Virus record (IMG/VR): IMGVR_UViG_3300035670_000453
Coordinates: 1 to 42,941 of that record
From: a virus
Direction: 5' to 3' (one strand)
Length of the DNA stretch: 42,941 nucleotides
The translations under genes were made by a program, and so were the position numbers. Position 1 is the stretch's first letter; each line of letters starts with the position of its first letter. Below, in pieces: positions 4,593 to 11,907 of this stretch. The notes beneath the pieces are model-generated. The model was not told the origin of the DNA and did not search any database. It saw only the letters and a program-made list of their open reading frames with translations.

Positions 4593-4622
4593 TTATTATT
4601 GCTTATTTGGTTGATATAGCAA
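4593..4622 (-). promoter_or_regulatory. TTGCTA-type leaderless promoter with operator, HTH gene
   Basis: TTGCTA (4617-4622), 18-nt spacer, TAATAA (4593-4598), then 6 nt to the ATG at 4586. The geometry equals that of the structural-gene promoters. A 7-bp perfect inverted repeat with a 3-nt centre (4613-4629) overlaps the -35. Confidence 0.6.
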
Positions 4623-4629
4623 CTATATC

Positions 4630-4861
4630 TTAATAGTATAAAGTGTATCAATTTACTCAGTCTTGTTATGCTAGATTCCGCAGCCGTTCCCTAGAGGAGT
4701 ATTAAATCCTTTATTATGAGTGCTAGTAAATACTTGTTGTTAGCGGGTTTCTCAGGCTTCCAACCCATTACTGGAGTGTCACCGCAAAACTGGTACGTGT
4801 ATTTAAAACGTGGTGCGCTTGCAAAGCTGAGTTCCTTGCGCCCCTGCTGTAGACATCGGGT
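4630..4861. other. Gene-poor segment with possible stem-loops
   Basis: No credible gene. The minus strand has a TTGATA-like box near 4645 and several short potential hairpins, such as GGGTT/AACCC near 4745-4766 and a GCGC-flanked loop near 4814-4840. A 25-codon minus-strand frame at 4691-4768 lacks a ribosome site. I see no tRNA. The segment could be the 3' tail of the 4862 transcript or carry a small RNA. Confidence 0.4.
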
Positions 4862-5167
4862 TTATTTTAATGTCGCTTTCCGTTTGCGATCAGGTGTGTC
4901 AACTCTGCCGACTGAGGTCACCTTTCTAGTACGTTTGCTTTTAGTCCAAGCAAATCCCATACCAGGAACAAAAAACGAACCACACTTTGTGCAGCATTCT
5001 TTTTTCCCGTTATACGATCCGTGGATATGTTCGCAGTTTTTTCGAGTTTTTATTTGTTCTTCGTCGGCTTCTATTTTAGAAAGTATTGATTTATGTACAT
5101 GCCAATCAATACCAGAAACGGCTTTTTTAATTATATCTCGTTCTGGTTGTGTTAAATATAAAGCCAT
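4862..5167 (-). CDS. Hypothetical zinc-binding protein, 101 aa
   Basis: The start at 5167 is set by GAGGTGG 7 nt upstream. The protein begins MALYLTQPERDIIKKAVSG. A helical first half is followed by a probable metal site built from CEHIHG, then CCTKCG (about residues 45-65), and a basic tail ending KRKATLK. These features suggest a small nucleic-acid-binding protein, but no family is recognised. Its 95-nt leader can adopt several exclusive foldings, one of which would cover the ribosome site, so translation is probably regulated. A long frame on the opposite strand looks like a shadow. Confidence 0.7.
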   Translation of the reverse strand: MALYLTQPERDIIKKAVSGIDWHVHKSILSKIEADEEQIKTRKNCEHIHGSYNGKKECCTKCGSFFVPGMGFAWTKSKRTRKVTSVGRVDTPDRKRKATLK

Positions 5168-5263
5168 AAAAAAACCACCTCTTAATTCTTTGGCAAACCT
5201 TTCGAGGGGTTTTGGCAAACTATTGGTTTGCCTCAGAAGTAAAAAGTGGTTATTACCTCGAAA
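5168..5263 (-). promoter_or_regulatory. Candidate cis-regulatory leader RNA (riboswitch-like)
   Basis: The leader of the 5167 gene holds mutually exclusive helices. TTTCGAGG at its 5' end (5256-5263) matches CCTCGAAA (5200-5207). GGCAAACC (5225-5232) can pair either with GTTTGCC (5214-5220) or with GGTTTGCC (5192-5199). AACCAC (5246-5251) matches GTGGTT (5173-5178), which overlaps the ribosome site. This is the layout of a translational switch. The ligand or signal is unknown. Confidence 0.6.
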
Positions 5264-5268
5264 TTATA
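5263..5268 (-). promoter_or_regulatory. TATAAT -10 box before the structured leader
   Basis: A perfect TATAAT preceded by TGGTG (the same flank as at 32793-32798). No good -35 is seen. Initiation here would place the RNA 5' end at or near TTTCGAGG, the first arm of the leader helix. Confidence 0.5.
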
Positions 5269-5334
5269 CACCAGTTTGCCATTAGTGCTCAGTATCAAAT
5301 TTACAGGAAATAAAAACTTCTTGCAAGTACCAAT

Positions 5335-5502
5335 TTAATCTTCGTCAGACTCTTCGTCATCGTTTAAATCGGCTAGTAGCATTTCGATCAATCTAAGTTC
5401 ATATTCATCAGTGGTATTGAGGTAGCCATTGCGTTCTGCGGCCTTCTTTTCAAGGCGTTCTAGGCGTTTCTCAGCTAGTTCTCGTTGTTGTTCTTTATTC
5501 AT
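5335..5502 (-). CDS. Small charged helical protein, 55 aa
   Basis: Starts MNKEQQRELAEKRLERLEKK, a strongly charged helix likely to form a coiled coil, and ends in an acidic tail DDEESDED. No family recognised. The nearest ribosome site is a pyrimidine-flanked AACCC stretch with no clear Shine-Dalgarno. The TATAAT at 5576-5581 is the nearest promoter-like box. Small acidic-tailed coiled-coil proteins are common in phage lysis or late regions, without assigned roles. Confidence 0.6.
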   Translation of the reverse strand: MNKEQQRELAEKRLERLEKKAAERNGYLNTTDEYELRLIEMLLADLNDDEESDED

Positions 5503-5575
5503 AAAAGAGAGGGTTGCAGGGATAAGCTAAGAGAGGGATAAAGTGCTTATATGGACTAGAGCGCCCTACGCACCT

Positions 5576-5581
5576 ATTATA
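5576..5581 (-). promoter_or_regulatory. TATAAT -10 box upstream of 5335-5502
   Basis: A perfect TATAAT immediately after the stop of the HNH gene, with GTG before it as at 5263 and 32793. No convincing -35. It leaves a leader of about 65 nt before the ATG at 5502. Confidence 0.4.
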
Positions 5582-5583
5582 CA

Positions 5584-5967
5584 CTAGATTCTGCGTCTAC
5601 CACCACTGCCAAGTAGTGCCTTATCTCGTTCTATCTTTGCCTGTTTCTCGTTATAGATGTCTCGAAGGTACGAATAAAGGCCAATCACAAAAAGACGGGT
5701 AAACTCTGGCGGCCACTCCCGCATTTGCAAGTGTAGTTCCTCGTGAACATCATGGCTTAAGCCGATCATGTTTTCTTCCTGCTTAAAAATGGCAGGGTTA
5801 ACAGTGGGAAAAAAGCCGTGTGCTAAACAAATAGGCAACAAGTGGTGAATTTCCAACAATGTTTTTTCACCAGTAATCGCACACTTGTTTTTCTGGGACT
5901 TTCGGATATCTCGCTTTTGGGCGATTGAAAACTCATAAGGCTGGCGCACCTCACGTGTTGTCACCAT
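5584..5967 (-). CDS. HNH-family endonuclease, 127 aa
   Basis: Contains IHHLLPICLAHG (about residues 40-51), with the first His pair of an HNH active site, then NMIGLSHDVHEELHLQ (about residues 67-82), where N and the HDVHEELH cluster complete the motif. The N-terminus is basic (SIAQKRDIRKSQKNKCAITG). Such proteins nick or cut DNA and may act in packaging, recombination or homing. It is not next to the terminase here. The upstream frame begins at a TTG 18 nt earlier, but the ATG at 5967 is preferred. It overlaps the previous gene by 17 bp. Confidence 0.78.
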   Translation of the reverse strand: MVTTREVRQPYEFSIAQKRDIRKSQKNKCAITGEKTLLEIHHLLPICLAHGFFPTVNPAIFKQEENMIGLSHDVHEELHLQMREWPPEFTRLFVIGLYSYLRDIYNEKQAKIERDKALLGSGGRRRI

Positions 5968-6142
5968 CTTCAGTCCCCGTTTCAATTTGTGATTCTAGCT
6001 CTCTAATCCAGTACTCATGCTCGTTTAAAAGTGTCTTCTCTAACAGCGTGAGAGCCTCATTTTCGGCTTTTTCACGTAGTTCACGAGCACACATGTCGTG
6101 ATAGCGATACCAGTCTTTTAATTCGGTTTTACGAGCGCTCAT
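5951..6142 (-). CDS. Hypothetical helical protein, 63 aa
   Basis: Starts MSARKTELKDWYRYHDMCAR and is entirely helical and charged, with no metal or membrane motif. GGGATTAACT before the ATG at 6142 is close to the AAGGATTAACT site used at 1873 and 14118, supporting this start over an upstream TTG. No family recognised. It overlaps the HNH gene that follows, so the two are likely co-translated. Confidence 0.62.
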   Translation of the reverse strand: MSARKTELKDWYRYHDMCARELREKAENEALTLLEKTLLNEHEYWIRELESQIETGTEDGDNT

Positions 6143-6176
6143 AGTTAATCCCAAAAAGTGCAGTTACATACCCCTG

Positions 6177-6395
6177 TTATTTCTTCCCAAATATTTGAAT
6201 ACTCTTTTTTTTTACCCCTTCGATTGGTTTTTTAGTTTCTTCTACATCCTCCACCTCTTCAGTGAGTGCGCCAAAAAGTGAGGCAGAAAAGATGCGGTAT
6301 GCTTGTTCAAGATGTGCCTCACTCTTGCGATCAAGAACAACGCCATTTTCCTTTAGGTTTTCGTAGTAACGAATGATTAAATCCATTTCTTTCAT
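6177..6395 (-). CDS. Hypothetical protein, 72 aa
   Basis: A helical N-terminal two-thirds (MKEMDLIIRYYENLKENGVV to FGALTEEVEDVEE) and a basic lysine-rich tail (KKPIEGVKKKSIQIFGKK). Its ATG overlaps the stop of the holin gene, so it is part of the lysis transcript. No family known. A role in lysis timing is possible only by position. Confidence 0.6.
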   Translation of the reverse strand: MKEMDLIIRYYENLKENGVVLDRKSEAHLEQAYRIFSASLFGALTEEVEDVEETKKPIEGVKKKSIQIFGKK

Positions 6396-6577
6396 TTTTT
6401 AAGTCCCATATTAGTGTGAAAGATACGAAGGTATAGGTTAGCCAGAGCAACAACTGCTAAGACTATTTTGAGTTGGTAATCATTGAACAGATCAAGAAGT
6501 TGTGTAACTTCTCCAAGTGCGGCAATAAAAATGATGATATTTATCCAAAGTGTTTTGCTCTCAGCCCAATGTTTCAT
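6392..6577 (-). CDS. Holin-like protein, two membrane segments, 61 aa
   Basis: MKHWAESKTLWINIIIFIAALGE and LKIVLAVVALANLYLRIFHTN form two hydrophobic helices (about residues 8-26 and 36-52) with a short polar turn and a charged tail. The ESKTLWxNI start and NLYLRIF end are typical of a small phage holin group I recognise from T7-like and marine phages. Holins make holes in the inner membrane so that the endolysin can reach peptidoglycan. The ATG overlaps the stop of the endolysin gene, a classic lysis pairing. Confidence 0.72.
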   Translation of the reverse strand: MKHWAESKTLWINIIIFIAALGEVTQLLDLFNDYQLKIVLAVVALANLYLRIFHTNMGLKK

Positions 6578-7629
6578 TGTTTTAACCTTTCAAGTACTGA
6601 GTTAATAAGTTGTGTCACTCTGTTTACAACAATAGGTGACATTTCTTTTTTATATGTTTCCATTTTTGTTTCCATTGCAGAAACTCTGGCAAGAAGTGTT
6701 TCGTTTTGCTTCTTTTCGCGGTCTAATTCAACCTGCTGTTGCTCAATCTCTTTACGAAGTTTGTCAATCTCGATTTTTAACTCATCTTTCTCAAGGGTGT
6801 TTTTCTTTTCTTGTTGTTCTAGACGTTTATTCGCATCTTTGAGTTGGTTTTCTACCTCTAAGAGGCGGTCTACTGCGCCAATAATTTGAGCTTTATCTAC
6901 CACGACAGAAAGTTTGCCAGCAAGTGTTTCAAGAAACCCAGTAAGCTCTTTTGTTTTTTCTTCGGTGATTGTTTTTTGTTCTTCATAGTCTGCCTTAGCT
7001 TCTTGCCACTTATCCCAGTTGTCTTGATTTTCATGTCGTAGTCCTTCCCATTCTTGTTGTGTGTAGGTCTTTTCTGAACTGTTCGGGATTTCCGAACTGT
7101 TGTTCTCAATTTCTTTTACCCACTTAACCTCATAAGGCTCTACTTTTGGGGGGTATTTTGGCGGATTAGGATCAAGTGGGTGTTGGGGGTCTAAATAGCC
7201 TAAATTCTGGCTTCTAAGCCCGTAAAGGCGATTACCCTTCTCGTCTGTTTGCACAAAGTTAAAATGCACGTGGTCGGCTGTTGAATTACCCGTTGACCCC
7301 ATCTCACCAATCGGATCACCAGCTTTTATTCGTTGGCCTAGTTTTACTAGGTTATGTTCTAGGTGACATACCTGAACCATACAAAGCTGTTTATCATCCC
7401 AGATTTTAACGTTGTCACCGTAGGGTTTAGTTCCCTTGTCCTCATCATGTATCACTTTCCCACTAATAGGGGATCGAACTATAATCTTTTTGTTTTTGTG
7501 TCCAAAGTCAACGCCTTCGTGGTAGAGGATGCCGAATTGTTTGTAGTAGGTGGGGCGAAGGCCATAGCCTTGAGTGCAATAAAAACCATCTAATGAGAAT
7601 GTGTCGAGTAATGTAAATGTTTTAGGCAT
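6574..7629 (-). CDS. Endolysin, M23 zinc metallopeptidase with coiled-coil tail, 351 aa
   Basis: The N-terminal 140 residues form an M23 (LytM/lysostaphin-type) peptidase. Zinc ligands are H37 and D41 in HEGVD and H122 in HVH; H89 in CHLEH and H120 are the usual catalytic partners. The domain cuts peptide cross-links of peptidoglycan. Residues about 195-345 are a long charged coiled coil, unusual for a simple endolysin; it could dimerise or tether the enzyme. There is no signal peptide, so export would need the holin next door. It begins inside the end of the small basic gene at 7622. A virion-associated role is the alternative. Confidence 0.85.
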   Translation of the reverse strand: MPKTFTLLDTFSLDGFYCTQGYGLRPTYYKQFGILYHEGVDFGHKNKKIIVRSPISGKVIHDEDKGTKPYGDNVKIWDDKQLCMVQVCHLEHNLVKLGQRIKAGDPIGEMGSTGNSTADHVHFNFVQTDEKGNRLYGLRSQNLGYLDPQHPLDPNPPKYPPKVEPYEVKWVKEIENNSSEIPNSSEKTYTQQEWEGLRHENQDNWDKWQEAKADYEEQKTITEEKTKELTGFLETLAGKLSVVVDKAQIIGAVDRLLEVENQLKDANKRLEQQEKKNTLEKDELKIEIDKLRKEIEQQQVELDREKKQNETLLARVSAMETKMETYKKEMSPIVVNRVTQLINSVLERLKQ

Positions 7630-7735
7630 ATCGACGCGCTTTTTTACCTTTTGGTGTAGTTGTTACCGGACGAGAAACAGTGACGGTTTTACCCGTTTTT
7701 GTGTTCTTAACGGTGGTGACTTTTTTAGTTTTCAT
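7622..7735 (-). CDS. Very basic small protein, 37 aa
   Basis: MKTKKVTTVKNTKTGKTVTV followed by SRPVTTTPKGKKARRYA: eleven Lys or Arg among Thr and Val residues and no acidic residue. It overlaps both neighbours by a few bases in the lysis transcript. A nucleic-acid or cell-wall binding role would fit the charge. No family recognised. Confidence 0.6.
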   Translation of the reverse strand: MKTKKVTTVKNTKTGKTVTVSRPVTTTPKGKKARRYA

Positions 7736-7862
7736 CGATTAACTCCAATAGTTGTAATTGTTCGTTAATGTAAGAGACTTTTTCGTGAGTTTGCAGACTT
7801 AAATAGAGAAGATAAAAAATAAGTATGTAGGCTAAAACTGCTAAAACTGCAAAAGCTTTCAT
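7725..7862 (-). CDS. Small membrane protein, spanin-like layout, 45 aa
   Basis: MKAFAVLAVLAYILIFYLLY is a single membrane helix, followed by a short helical stretch ending LQLLELIDEN. The position between holin-like genes and the endolysin, and the anchor-plus-helix layout, recall an inner-membrane spanin or antiholin, but it is too short to be sure. A TATAAT ends 6 nt before the ATG at 7862, predicting a leaderless transcript. An ATG two codons upstream would lie in the initiation region. Confidence 0.6.
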   Translation of the reverse strand: MKAFAVLAVLAYILIFYLLYLSLQTHEKVSYINEQLQLLELIDEN

Positions 7863-7868
7863 AATCAT

Positions 7869-7874
7869 ATTATA
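7869..7874 (-). promoter_or_regulatory. TATAAT -10 six bases before ATG
   Basis: A perfect TATAAT followed by 6 nt and the ATG at 7862, so initiation at the usual distance would give a leaderless message for the lysis genes. No convincing -35 is present. Confidence 0.5.
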
Positions 7875-7884
7875 CTCTTTTTAA

Positions 7885-8382
7885 CTACTCGACTAGAAAG
7901 TCAGTTGTAATCATTTTTTTATGAATGGTTTGTAAGAAAAGTTGCCATTCCGCATCGAACTCGAAGTGACACGTTTTACCTTTTGCTCGACTGCTTACCA
8001 TGTTGTAGTCTGATACGCCGATGTTTAGTACTCCTGGTTTCCCGATTAGTTTTGGTGTCTCTCCCATCTTTTTAACTTCGTAGATCGAGTCATCGCTGCA
8101 TTTCAAAAGACCAACGACTTCGGGTGGATTGCCAAAGTTGTAGATAAACTTAACCGTAAAGCGAGCCGTTTCGCCACCTTTTTGAGTTGGTTGCTCAATA
8201 ACAAATGGCTGCTCAATGACTGTCAAGTATCCAACTTGGTCAAGTCCCCGTGGTTTATAGTTGGTAATATCATCAACGACCAGAACATCGAAGGGAAAAA
8301 AGAGATGATAATAAAACCACATGATCATGCCAAAGAATGACAACATGACAACCCAGGCAAAATAGTAAAATGGTTTTGACAT
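7885..8382 (-). CDS. Membrane-anchored protein of unknown function, 165 aa
   Basis: The start at 8382 is used because it directly follows the stop of the upstream gene. Residues 9-30 (AWVVMLSFFGMIMWFYYHLF) form one N-terminal membrane helix. The remaining 130 residues look like a beta-rich domain outside the membrane (GETARFTVKFIYNFG, GLLKCSDDSIYEV), with two cysteines that could form a disulphide. No family recognised. Position beside lysis genes suggests an envelope role such as lysis control or exclusion of other phages. Confidence 0.65.
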   Translation of the reverse strand: MSKPFYYFAWVVMLSFFGMIMWFYYHLFFPFDVLVVDDITNYKPRGLDQVGYLTVIEQPFVIEQPTQKGGETARFTVKFIYNFGNPPEVVGLLKCSDDSIYEVKKMGETPKLIGKPGVLNIGVSDYNMVSSRAKGKTCHFEFDAEWQLFLQTIHKKMITTDFLVE

Positions 8383-8383
8383 A

Positions 8384-8599
8384 TTAGTTTTTAAGTACAA
8401 GACCGAGTAAGGCCGCCACTACCGCCGTGAGCATAAGTCCTACTAAGCCGTAAACGATGTTTTTTACGGGCGTGAATTCACGTTGTGTCACGTGATCGTC
8501 ATCGGCCTTATCCATTCGACTTGTAAGCTGTTTAAGATCTTCAAAGATAGATTTAAACACTGCATCAAAGTAGTTATTGTCGTAATCATTTTTTGGCAT
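8384..8599 (-). CDS. XhlA/holin-like protein, coiled coil plus one membrane helix, 71 aa
   Basis: The N-terminal 40 residues form a charged helix (FEDLKQLTSRMDKADDDHV), then QREFTPVKNIVYGLVGLMLTAVVAALLGLVL makes a C-terminal membrane segment. This is the layout of haemolysin XhlA-like phage proteins that assist holins. Its ATG overlaps the stop of the fibre gene before it. With the two-helix protein at 6392 there may be a two-component holin system. It is named by pattern, not by search. Confidence 0.7.
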   Translation of the reverse strand: MPKNDYDNNYFDAVFKSIFEDLKQLTSRMDKADDDHVTQREFTPVKNIVYGLVGLMLTAVVAALLGLVLKN

Positions 8600-10182
8600 C
8601 ACTGGTCTTCTCTAGTGTTAATTCCTCCGATACAGACTGCTGTCGCTGTTACTGACCTAACAGCGAGTGTATATGATTCTCCTGGCTGTAGGGTTATTTC
8701 CTGGTCACTTAGGGCATAGTTAAAAGAGCTACTTTCAGCAACATTTCCTGTCCATACCACTTGGCTGTTGTCTGTAAAACTACATCCAGTAGAGGCAGAG
8801 TCAAGATGGGTGGCGCTATTGGTGTCCCATGCAGTGTAGTTTGTTGGCCCAGTTAGAGTTGCATTTCTAATTAAATAAAAAGTTGTGAGTCCTGTGTTTG
8901 ATTTAGAAGCTCCATGTAAACTAATTAGATTACTCACGACCTGGTTAGCTCTCCCTTTAAATACAAGACCATTTTTAACAGTAAATAGCGGCGTATATGC
9001 TGAGGTACTCGATGTTACGCCGCTGTTATTGTAATAGCTTTCTCTCGGTCCGATGGCTCGTTTTTCACCTTCTATAAATCCTGCGAACGATCCAATCGAA
9101 ACACTGACATCAGTAGTGCTTCCTGCTGAATAAGCGGCCATAGTAAATGGAAACGAGGGTTGAGATTGGCTGACTGAGGTATAAGTATTACCATATCTAA
9201 TGGTGTGAACAGTAACAAATTCGGGGTTATTTCCGTTGGTTGGGTTTACTTCTATTTTAAAAACAATGTCTCCAAATCCAAGGTATTGAATATCTATCTG
9301 AAAAACATTTCCTTTTTGAGGATTTAGTGTTATACCACTAGCTCCTGTTCCATCTAATTTATCTCCATTCCAATTTGATTGAGTAATCCAGGTATCGGTT
9401 GCGGCAACGCCAGCTAGAGTTTCAGCAGTACTTCCGGCTGCAGGGGTTCCAGCGCCTGTTTGAGCTAGAGAGAACGTCCCGCTTTTACTACCAACACTAT
9501 CGGCAAGAAAAATAACAGTTGAACCAACTGCCGAGGCCTTCCATCCTGGAAAAACACCTTGTGCTATTTCGTGCGCAGTTCTTGTAGTACTTGAATTGTT
9601 TGTTGCTGTCACATTTACAGTGACTGTGTTTGGAAGGGTTACTACATAATCATTAGTTGCAGTTGATGCCGTAGTGATGGTCATGGTTTGAATTTCACGA
9701 ACACCGCCCGTTGAGTAAAGGATGCCAAAACTAGTCCCATTATAACCAAAAAAGTACCCACTCTCTGCCGTTCCAACGCCTGCGACTAAAATACTATTTG
9801 CTGCGGGGGTCGAAAATAAACCAGTAAAGCGAGCGACAACGCCCTGTCCTGGTCGGTATCGAAGCCGCCTTCTGCTCTGCATTGAAGCAAACGAATATTG
9901 AGTTGTTCCGGTTGATGAAACTAACTTATTATTAGAAGTAGTGTTTGAACCACTGTTTGCTCCTGTACCAACTGAAAGGCCTGTCGATGCTATTATTTGT
10001 TGACTATTAACTTGATACACGCCATCTGTTTGGAACACGGGAGTTAATTTTTCAGTATGTACAGACCCAAAAGGGAGTCGGGGGTGGTGAATGGCAACCT
10101 CAAGATGACCTTCTTGTGTTGATGAAAGCTCTTGCGATGTTCCGTTATCAAGTAGGCCTTTTAAAACACCAAAATAACTCAT
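8599..10182 (-). CDS. Structural protein, probable tail fibre/tip or capsid decoration, 527 aa
   Basis: Thr, Ser, Gly and Asn rich, beta-strand throughout, no membrane segment. The opening (LSSTQEGHLEVAIHHPRLPFGSVHTEKLTPVFQTDGVYQVN) is one I associate with minor structural proteins of uncultured marine-type phages. Later blocks (FGYNGTSFGILYSTGG, TVTVNVTATNNSSTTR, GNTYTSVS) resemble adhesin-like domains. It is the last protein of the fibre cluster, just before lysis genes. The start at 10182 overlaps the previous stop (ATGA); a frame four codons longer lacks support. Exact place in the virion is unknown. Confidence 0.68.
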   Translation of the reverse strand: MSYFGVLKGLLDNGTSQELSSTQEGHLEVAIHHPRLPFGSVHTEKLTPVFQTDGVYQVNSQQIIASTGLSVGTGANSGSNTTSNNKLVSSTGTTQYSFASMQSRRRLRYRPGQGVVARFTGLFSTPAANSILVAGVGTAESGYFFGYNGTSFGILYSTGGVREIQTMTITTASTATNDYVVTLPNTVTVNVTATNNSSTTRTAHEIAQGVFPGWKASAVGSTVIFLADSVGSKSGTFSLAQTGAGTPAAGSTAETLAGVAATDTWITQSNWNGDKLDGTGASGITLNPQKGNVFQIDIQYLGFGDIVFKIEVNPTNGNNPEFVTVHTIRYGNTYTSVSQSQPSFPFTMAAYSAGSTTDVSVSIGSFAGFIEGEKRAIGPRESYYNNSGVTSSTSAYTPLFTVKNGLVFKGRANQVVSNLISLHGASKSNTGLTTFYLIRNATLTGPTNYTAWDTNSATHLDSASTGCSFTDNSQVVWTGNVAESSSFNYALSDQEITLQPGESYTLAVRSVTATAVCIGGINTREDQ

Positions 10183-10472
10183 ATAGTACCCCATTCTTCA
10201 CCAGCAACTAGATGTGCAGCATCGTACTGATTAGTTAGTATTAAGGTGGTATCACCATTTATTGTTTCGCTTTCATTAGCATCAATAGTAACCGTATTTG
10301 TTGAAGAGTCAATTTTTCTTATCGTAAAATCATCATAATCTAGTGTAGAAAGGGCAGGGAGTGTTATGGTTATGTTTGAAGCCGTTGCGCTTACATTCAC
10401 CACATTATAGTTAGTTGTGAGAGTGGTATTAGAATTAATAGTGGTGGTTATATGTTGTTTGTGTTTAGGCAT
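10179..10472 (-). CDS. Small beta-rich fibre-associated protein, 97 aa
   Basis: A Thr/Asn-rich sequence with regular strand pattern (INSNTTLTTNYNVVNVSATASNITITLPAL) that resembles one repeat of a phage fibre head domain. The end (AAHLVAGEEWGTI) is typical of tail-spike appended modules. It overlaps both neighbours by one or four bases. It may form a short fibre tip or chaperone domain. Function by analogy only. Confidence 0.62.
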   Translation of the reverse strand: MPKHKQHITTTINSNTTLTTNYNVVNVSATASNITITLPALSTLDYDDFTIRKIDSSTNTVTIDANESETINGDTTLILTNQYDAAHLVAGEEWGTI

Positions 10473-11497
10473 TATACGTTTGCTACTCCAGCTAACTTTT
10501 TAATATTAGCATTGGTAATGCTGGAAACCTTTTTAAGGTTTGCTTGAGAAATAGAAATGAATTTTTTAATTTGAGATGAACCCACAACTGCTGTTGCATA
10601 ACCAACTAAGAAAAAGTCTGTGTCAGTGTCTTGGATTTTGCCCTCAGTAATTCGAGAGCCATCACCTTCTGCTGTGTGAAAATGGTGCGCTTGTATATTA
10701 CGGAAAAAATCATCAGTACTACCATTTTTCCTTATATACATTTCATTATTTCCGCCAGCATCAGTCGCTACAACCTCGAAAAAACCTCCAGTCCCACCAA
10801 CGGGTAAAGCAGTTAAATCATTATACGAACCAGTTGAGCCTAAAGAATAATTACTAGCATTAGTATTAAAAGTTGCATCAGTTGTTATATACCCTTGAAG
10901 AAGAATGTCTCCAACAGTACTGACAATATGATTTTCAAAAATTTCACTACCATCAACGCCGATAATATGAGCATTTTGATAGGCGTTATAATTCCGTCTT
11001 CGGTCATCCGTGCTACCATTTTTGCGCGTTCCCATTGCTGTAAAACCGTCAGTCTCAACAATCGCAGCAATAGCCGTATCGCCTCCTGTATCACCAGAAA
11101 TATCAACGTCAGTCCAAGCTCCGGTAGACCCAATTGATTTATCAACAGCATTAGTATTAAAAACAGCTGAATTATCAAAATAGCCAACCAAGTAAACATC
11201 AAGATCAGTTGTTGTAGAAATATAAATTTCTAGAATTCGGCTACCATCAACACCACAGATAAAAGTTCCTTGAGCACCATTGCCATCAGTTGTTCTTGAT
11301 ACAGTTCCCTTGCGATCATCAGTACTACCGTTTTTACGAAAACCCATTGTCGGGTTAACCGTTGTACTTCTATTCTCATATCGAAGAATAACGCCAGTAG
11401 CACCCGAAGCGATATAACTCGATAAATCAACATCAACAAAAGAACCAGTTGAACCGGGCGTAATAAGCTGTTCATTAGCTAACCAAACAAAAGCCAT
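10472..11497 (-). CDS. Three-repeat fibre/receptor-binding-like protein, 341 aa
   Basis: Three repeats of about 95 residues, each with a GSTGxxxDxDLS-type opening and an RKNGSTDD motif (near residues 54, 157 and 255), followed by GVDGS or GDGS and a hydrophobic end (DVYLVGYF, DILLQGYI, DFFLVGYA). Each repeat probably forms a beta sandwich. The C-terminal 45 residues (SQIKKFISISQANLKKVSSITNANIKKL) are different and helical. Such domains suit a receptor-binding fibre. Repeats differ in sequence, so they are ancient, unlike the 72-bp duplication at 2456. Confidence 0.7.
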   Translation of the reverse strand: MAFVWLANEQLITPGSTGSFVDVDLSSYIASGATGVILRYENRSTTVNPTMGFRKNGSTDDRKGTVSRTTDGNGAQGTFICGVDGSRILEIYISTTTDLDVYLVGYFDNSAVFNTNAVDKSIGSTGAWTDVDISGDTGGDTAIAAIVETDGFTAMGTRKNGSTDDRRRNYNAYQNAHIIGVDGSEIFENHIVSTVGDILLQGYITTDATFNTNASNYSLGSTGSYNDLTALPVGGTGGFFEVVATDAGGNNEMYIRKNGSTDDFFRNIQAHHFHTAEGDGSRITEGKIQDTDTDFFLVGYATAVVGSSQIKKFISISQANLKKVSSITNANIKKLAGVANV

Positions 11498-11498
11498 A

Positions 11499-11900
11499 CT
11501 ACCTTGTTATCTCAATGCCCTCTTGTTTATACGTTTTTATCTTATCTTGACGATCTCTCACATAGTTTTTGTTTTCATTCATTTTAATATCTAAATTACG
11601 CTGAAATTTAACATCACGACTTTCAATAGGTCTTTTCTCATGCTCATCCTCCATCGCTTGCTCATGAAGTGTCCAAATAAGACCGTGAATCTTATCAAAA
11701 AGCATCTTGCTCTCTACTAAGTTTGGTTGGACATCATAAGTTCTATTACCAGCATTAAAAGGTTTACTTTGGCCATGTTTCCAAAAATTGTAATAACAAT
11801 CACTAAGCTCATCCGCTAATTGATTAAATTTAGCATCAACAACTTTTCGATATAACTCATATTGAATATTCTCAAAATTTCTTTGGGGTGGGCTCCACAT
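11499..11900 (-). CDS. Hypothetical helical protein, 133 aa
   Basis: Opens MWSPPQRNFENIQYELYRKV and is largely helical and charged, ending in a Lys/Glu/Asp-rich coiled coil (NENKNYVRDRQDKIKTYKQEG). An AGGAG site precedes the ATG. It lies between two fibre genes, and a fibre assembly chaperone is one possibility. No family recognised. Confidence 0.65.
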   Translation of the reverse strand: MWSPPQRNFENIQYELYRKVVDAKFNQLADELSDCYYNFWKHGQSKPFNAGNRTYDVQPNLVESKMLFDKIHGLIWTLHEQAMEDEHEKRPIESRDVKFQRNLDIKMNENKNYVRDRQDKIKTYKQEGIEITR

Positions 11901-11907
11901 AAAACTC

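Noticed and set aside
4691-4768. A 25-codon minus-strand peptide MGWKPEKPANNKYLLAL...
   Set aside because: No ribosome site, no supporting neighbour, and its hydrophobic end may be chance.
4716-5285. A 189-codon frame on the plus strand
   Set aside because: It has no ribosome site at the right distance, is rich in Cys, Ser and Leu in the manner of an antisense shadow, and overlaps a minus-strand gene with a strong site, a metal motif and a leader. All other genes are on the minus strand.
6473-6889. A 138-codon plus-strand frame opposite the holin and endolysin
   Set aside because: It is Ser/Cys/Phe-rich antisense of the coiled coil and has no initiation signal.
6897-7109. A 70-codon minus-strand frame inside the endolysin
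   Set aside because: A frame-shifted reading of the Lys/Glu coiled-coil codons; the endolysin frame has all M23 residues.
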